A stretch of 9,157 nt of DNA from Candidatus Sulfopaludibacter sp. SbA3 (GTDB lineage: Bacteria > Acidobacteriota > Terriglobia > 20CM-2-55-15), in assembly GCA_945861845.1 (NCBI GenBank), contig CAMAWS010000096.1:1-9157 (forward strand). The letters run 5' to 3'. The notes under the pieces are model-generated. The model was not told the origin of the DNA, searched no databases, and saw nothing but the letters and a program-made list of their open reading frames with translations. This document shows, piece by piece, positions 6,997 to 9,157 of the stretch (position 1 is its first letter; every line of letters starts with the position of its first letter). The translations under genes and the position numbers were made by a program.

Positions 6997-7842
6997 TTAG
7001 ATCAAAGCTGACGTACGGCGGACCCACGGCGTCTTGCCGGCTTCCTTTGAGACTTTCTCAACGTCGTTTACGTATGCGCCTGTCTGCGTAAGGACGTGAT
7101 GCAGATCGTTTCCGAGACTGATGAGCGGGAACCCTTTCTTCAGGAACTCGCCAACGCGCGACGTTCCAAACAGGAAGAGGCCAAGAATGACATTGTTCTT
7201 GGCTGCAGCCGCCTTCAATTTGTCGGTCGCCTCCATCAATTCGGGGGAGGTGTACATGTCAGGGAATTTGTATTTCTCGAAGAGCCCCATCGACATGCAA
7301 AGGTCATTCTGGCCAAGGAAAAGAAGATCGACGCCCTTTACTGCGGCAATCTCGTCAATGTTCTTGATGCAATCGGCGGTTTCAACCTGCAGTGCCGTGA
7401 TCACGTTGTCGTTGGCCGCGCCGGCATAACCCAGGAGGCCCGCCTTGTTCATGCTGCGCTGGGGGAAGTAGACGGACCGTGTTCCAGCTGTTGGATATCG
7501 TGTACAACTCACGGCCTGCCGGGCTTCCTCGGCAGTGTTGATGTATGGCACGAGAACGCCGTCTGCGCCTGAATCCAGCGACTGCTGAATACCGGGTCTG
7601 TCGCTGTACCCGCCGACACGAACGAGCGACTTGGCGCCTCCGCTCGAAATGGCGGCCAGCATTGCGGAAAGGGTCTCATATCCCATGGGCCCATGCTGCG
7701 AGTCGACAAGCAGCCAATCATAACCGCTGTGGGCTATCTGCTCTGCAACTACCGGACTATGTGAATTCAGGAACAATCCTATTTTCGGAGTTCCCGCGCG
7801 CAACTGCTTCTTAAACTCGGCACCGCTTAGAGTCTCACTCAT
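6997..7842 (-). CDS. HpcH/HpaI-type class II 2-oxo acid aldolase
   Basis: 281 residues, slightly longer than HpaI, RhmA and GarL (about 255-270). These metal-dependent enzymes cleave 2-oxo-4-hydroxy acids into pyruvate (or a related oxo acid) and an aldehyde. Expected active-site residues are visible: His50 in 'LLVDSQHGPMGYETL', Arg75 in 'SLVRVGGYSDRPGIQQSLDSGADGVLVPY', Gln152 and the metal ligand Glu154 in 'ALQVETADCI', and the metal ligand Asp180 in 'FLGQNDLCMSMG'. The usual Gly-Pro before the ligand segment is Gly-Gln here. 'TRSVYFPQRS' at 121-130 corresponds to the substrate-loop region, and the C-terminus is a longer tail. The ATG at 7842 has AGGAGA at 7850-7855 with 7-nt spacing; an in-frame extension to 7926 has no ribosome site. 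It is the first gene of the catabolic cluster. The acceptor aldehyde is unknown: lactaldehyde, succinate semialdehyde and sulfolactaldehyde are all handled by relatives. Confidence 0.9.
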   Translation of the reverse strand: MSETLSGAEFKKQLRAGTPKIGLFLNSHSPVVAEQIAHSGYDWLLVDSQHGPMGYETLSAMLAAISSGGAKSLVRVGGYSDRPGIQQSLDSGADGVLVPYINTAEEARQAVSCTRYPTAGTRSVYFPQRSMNKAGLLGYAGAANDNVITALQVETADCIKNIDEIAAVKGVDLLFLGQNDLCMSMGLFEKYKFPDMYTSPELMEATDKLKAAAAKNNVILGLFLFGTSRVGEFLKKGFPLISLGNDLHHVLTQTGAYVNDVEKVSKEAGKTPWVRRTSALI

Positions 7843-8060
7843 TAATTCTTCTCCTGTCCTTATGTTGTGAAATTGAATTCTGCCAAGAAGAGTCGTGCTC
7901 CCTCCCATCAGGCACACGACGTACATCCATCGACCAGACTTTTTTTGGCACGTAACTCTACCTTATTTACGGAACTCAGGAAAGTGGGAGGTCCTGATCC
8001 CAACAAATCCATCGGAATGCTACATTAACTTGCGGTGAATCATGCCCTTGCTTCAACGAA

Positions 8061-8080
8061 CCAGGTAGACAACTATCTGG
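8061..8080 (-). promoter_or_regulatory. Candidate operator dyad CCAGATAGTTGTCTACCTGG
   Basis: On the minus strand two 8-bp half-sites (CCAGATAG and CTACCTGG) match as an inverted repeat at 7 of 8 positions around a 4-nt centre, TTGT. The dyad lies just downstream of the candidate -10 element at 8086-8091, where a repressor would cover the transcription start. The TTGTCTAC core loosely recalls operators of GntR/FCD regulators, which often control sugar-acid catabolism, but this is a weak resemblance and no regulator gene is present. Confidence 0.35.
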
Positions 8081-8085
8081 CTTTC

Positions 8086-8116
8086 GTTATCAGGACGATC
8101 ACTGGAGCTTTGTCAA
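8086..8116 (-). promoter_or_regulatory. Candidate promoter for the aldolase cluster
   Basis: A perfect TTGACA -35 (8116-8111) and a GATAAC -10 (8091-8086, 4 of 6 consensus) are 19 nt apart on the minus strand, slightly longer than ideal. Transcription would start near 8079 and leave a leader of about 237 nt before the aldolase start at 7842. The perfect -35 and the adjoining dyad make it more plausible than a chance match, but no other evidence supports it. Confidence 0.35.
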
Positions 8117-8140
8117 GGGAACGCATTCAGTCCAGTTTGA

Positions 8141-8283
8141 TTAGCACTCATTGATCGAGTTGCTGCTGTAGCCAGGGACGGCCATCAGCTTCTTCTGGTC
8201 CAGGACGGCAGCGGAGGGAAGGATACCAGAGGACAAGGACGCCTCATCGCGACCCAAAAAAGAGCAGATGCACAGGCAAAACG
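8141..8283 (-). pseudogene. Possible remnant of a coding sequence (C-terminal tail)
   Basis: One minus-strand frame stays open for about 47 codons and ends at TAA 8143-8141. The last part reads 'SAAVLDQKKLMAVPGYSSNSINEC'. Its codons have G or C at most third positions, which is typical of coding DNA in genomes of this kind. There is no convincing start codon with a ribosome site, and the frame begins just after the pyrF hairpin. I do not recognise the peptide. It may be the decayed end of a lost gene, or a chance open frame. Confidence 0.2.
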
Positions 8284-8289
8284 GCAAAG

Positions 8290-8320
8290 CGCCTCACCGC
8301 TCATGACGAGTTGTGAGGCG
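8290..8320 (-). terminator. Hairpin terminator after pyrF
   Basis: CGCCTCAC (8290-8297) and GTGAGGCG (8313-8320) form an 8-bp GC-rich stem that begins 3 nt past the pyrF stop. A small inner CTC/GAG stem can also form. On the minus strand it is followed by a broken T-rich stretch (CTTTGCCGTTTTG). It probably ends the pyrimidine transcript and separates it from the catabolic cluster. Confidence 0.65.
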
Positions 8321-8323
8321 TTA

Positions 8324-9019
8324 CTATTTCAGGGAAGCCATCATCGCTTCCAACGCCTTTCGCGGACTCCGATCCTCAGTCACTGCACGGCCAACCACGA
8401 TGTAGTCCGCGCCGGCGTCGATTGCCGCGCGAGGTGTCGCTATGCGCTGCTGATCATGAATGGACTGGTCAGGCATGCGGATTCCGGGAGTGACGATTCG
8501 GAAGTCAGGCTTCACAGTCTTCCTGAGTAATTGGATCTCCTGCGGCGAACAGACCACCCCGTCCATACCACAATCCTGGGCAAGCAAGGCAAGGCGCCGC
8601 ACTTGACGCTCTACAGCGTCCGGAACGCCGACCTCCTGCAACATCTGCCCATCAATGCTCGTCAACACAGTCACAGCCACAACGAGAGGCTTCAAGCCAC
8701 CGGTATTCTCCTGCAGGGCTCGGGCAACAGACTCCATCATGTTCCGGCCTCCGCCTGCATGGATTGTCATCATCGAAACGCCCAGCTTTGCCGCTTCCAC
8801 CACCGCATGCACGACCGTGTTTGGAATGTCGTGAAACTTGAGATCAAGGAAGACCTTTCCTCCATTGTCGATAATGTCCTTCACGATCGCGGGGCCGGCA
8901 GCCATAAACAACTGGCTGCCGACTTTGAACATGCCACTGAGTGGTTTGAGTTCCCTGACGAGATCCAGCGCTTTTTCCCCTGAACTGATATCCAGGGCGA
9001 TGAGAATTCGTTCTTTCAT
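8324..9019 (-). CDS. pyrF: Orotidine 5'-phosphate decarboxylase
   Basis: 231 residues, the standard bacterial length. It converts OMP to UMP, the last step of de novo pyrimidine synthesis, as a cytoplasmic TIM-barrel dimer. The signature 'FLDLKFHDIPNTV' at 57-69 gives the catalytic Asp59-Lys61-Asp64 network. Asp10 ('IALD') and Lys32 ('FKVGSQ') supply the other conserved charges. The phosphate-binding part is 'TPGIRMP' at 177-183 (Arg181), followed by 'QQR' at 190-192 in place of the common 'DQKR' and by 'YIVVGRAVT' at 206-214. All required residues appear intact. The start ATG at 9019 overlaps the pyrD stop by 4 nt (ATGA). It has only a weak ribosome site, which implies coupling to pyrD translation. 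The product is confident. Confidence 0.98.
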   Translation of the reverse strand: MKERILIALDISSGEKALDLVRELKPLSGMFKVGSQLFMAAGPAIVKDIIDNGGKVFLDLKFHDIPNTVVHAVVEAAKLGVSMMTIHAGGGRNMMESVARALQENTGGLKPLVVAVTVLTSIDGQMLQEVGVPDAVERQVRRLALLAQDCGMDGVVCSPQEIQLLRKTVKPDFRIVTPGIRMPDQSIHDQQRIATPRAAIDAGADYIVVGRAVTEDRSPRKALEAMMASLK

Positions 9020-9157
9020 TCTGACGACTTCATCTTTCCGACAAGATCTCTGATCGAGTTCAGACCCCTTCTGACAAGAAACTTCTCGAGGCCCTCAAGC
9101 ACCTGGACAGGCGCGCGCGGATCGTAGAAATTCGCTGTACCTACTTGAATGGCGGAA
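9016..9157 (-). CDS. pyrD: Dihydroorotate dehydrogenase, C-terminal end (partial)
   Basis: The last 46 residues of a gene entering from the high-coordinate edge; stop codon TGA at 9018-9016. The translation contains 'SAIQVGTANFYDP' and then 'VLEGLEKFLVRRGLNSIRDLVG'. The GTANF-x-DP motif is the conserved FMN-phosphate-binding end of the barrel in class 1 dihydroorotate dehydrogenases, and the tail helix with '(I)RDLVG' matches the PyrD class 1B group. The enzyme oxidises dihydroorotate to orotate. The ATGA overlap with pyrF supports a pyrimidine operon. Only the C-terminus is visible, so whether an electron-transfer subunit (PyrK) is encoded upstream cannot be seen. Confidence 0.88.
   Translation of the reverse strand, partial: SAIQVGTANFYDPRAPVQVLEGLEKFLVRRGLNSIRDLVGKMKSSE

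Larger units (their letters stand above)
7843..8323. other. 481-nt intergenic region between pyrF and the aldolase gene
   Basis: No full gene is visible on either strand. Starting from the pyrF side it holds a terminator-like hairpin (8290-8320), a coding-like remnant (8141-8283), a candidate promoter with an adjacent 20-bp dyad (8061-8116), and a weak 6-bp inverted repeat (7892-7897 with 7915-7920) close to the aldolase start. A 7-base T run at 7940-7946 on the plus strand has no hairpin before it. The region is long enough for the aldolase cluster's own promoter and a leader of over 200 nt. No transcriptional regulator gene is encoded here. Confidence 0.6.

Noticed and set aside
7860..7885. 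Promoter right before the aldolase gene (TTGGCA with CATAAG)
   Set aside because: The -10-like element touches the ribosome binding site, so the transcript would start within or after it.
7892..7920. Inverted repeat GTCGTG/CACGAC as a riboswitch or terminator
   Set aside because: The stem is only 6 bp with a 17-nt loop, no T run follows, and nothing resembles a known riboswitch.

Overview
The window looks like chromosomal DNA from a member of the Acidobacteriota, probably an environmental or metagenomic lineage. Three things point there: an Oar-like TonB-dependent receptor with an N-terminal carboxypeptidase-regulatory-like domain and the 'ELPLNGRN' plug motif, a DUF6152-type exported protein ('LLAHHG'), and a companion exported protein with the 'FEWAHVWRDIWTDGR...WYGYSVGRWEGDTL' signature that I associate with acidobacterial genomes. 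This assignment rests on family recognition, not on a search. Every gene I can support is on the minus strand, so transcription runs from high to low coordinates.

In transcription order: (1) 9157-8324 holds the 3' end of pyrD (dihydroorotate dehydrogenase) and complete pyrF (OMP decarboxylase). They overlap by 4 nt and are followed by a terminator-like hairpin. (2) 8323-7843 is a gene-poor spacer with a candidate promoter/operator and a short coding-like remnant. (3) 7842-3311 is a tight catabolic cluster: an HpcH/HpaI-type class II aldolase, an LDH2-family (malate/L-lactate-type) dehydrogenase, an iron-containing alcohol dehydrogenase and a succinate-semialdehyde-type aldehyde dehydrogenase. 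The last three are joined by overlaps of 38 nt and 1 nt. A perfect 15-bp hairpin separates the aldolase from the rest. (4) 3244-2044 encodes two small exported proteins, DUF6152-like and its companion. (5) 2043-1846 carries a long imperfect palindrome built on TGATTAG heptamers. (6) 1845-1 is the N-terminal 615 residues of the TonB-dependent receptor, which runs off the window edge.

A coherent but unproven reading of the cluster is an aldol-cleavage module. A 2-oxo-3-deoxy acid would be split to pyruvate plus an aldehyde; the aldehyde would be oxidised by the ALDH or reduced by the Fe-ADH, and the resulting 2-hydroxy acid oxidised by the LDH2 enzyme. If the aldehyde is lactaldehyde, all four enzymes have a role. 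No upper-pathway enzymes, transporter or regulator gene are in the window, so the substrate cannot be fixed from sequence alone. I see no rRNA, tRNA, CRISPR array, transposase or phage gene. The best candidates for something not already described are the palindromic repeat, the composition of the aldolase cluster, and the DUF6152/companion pair.
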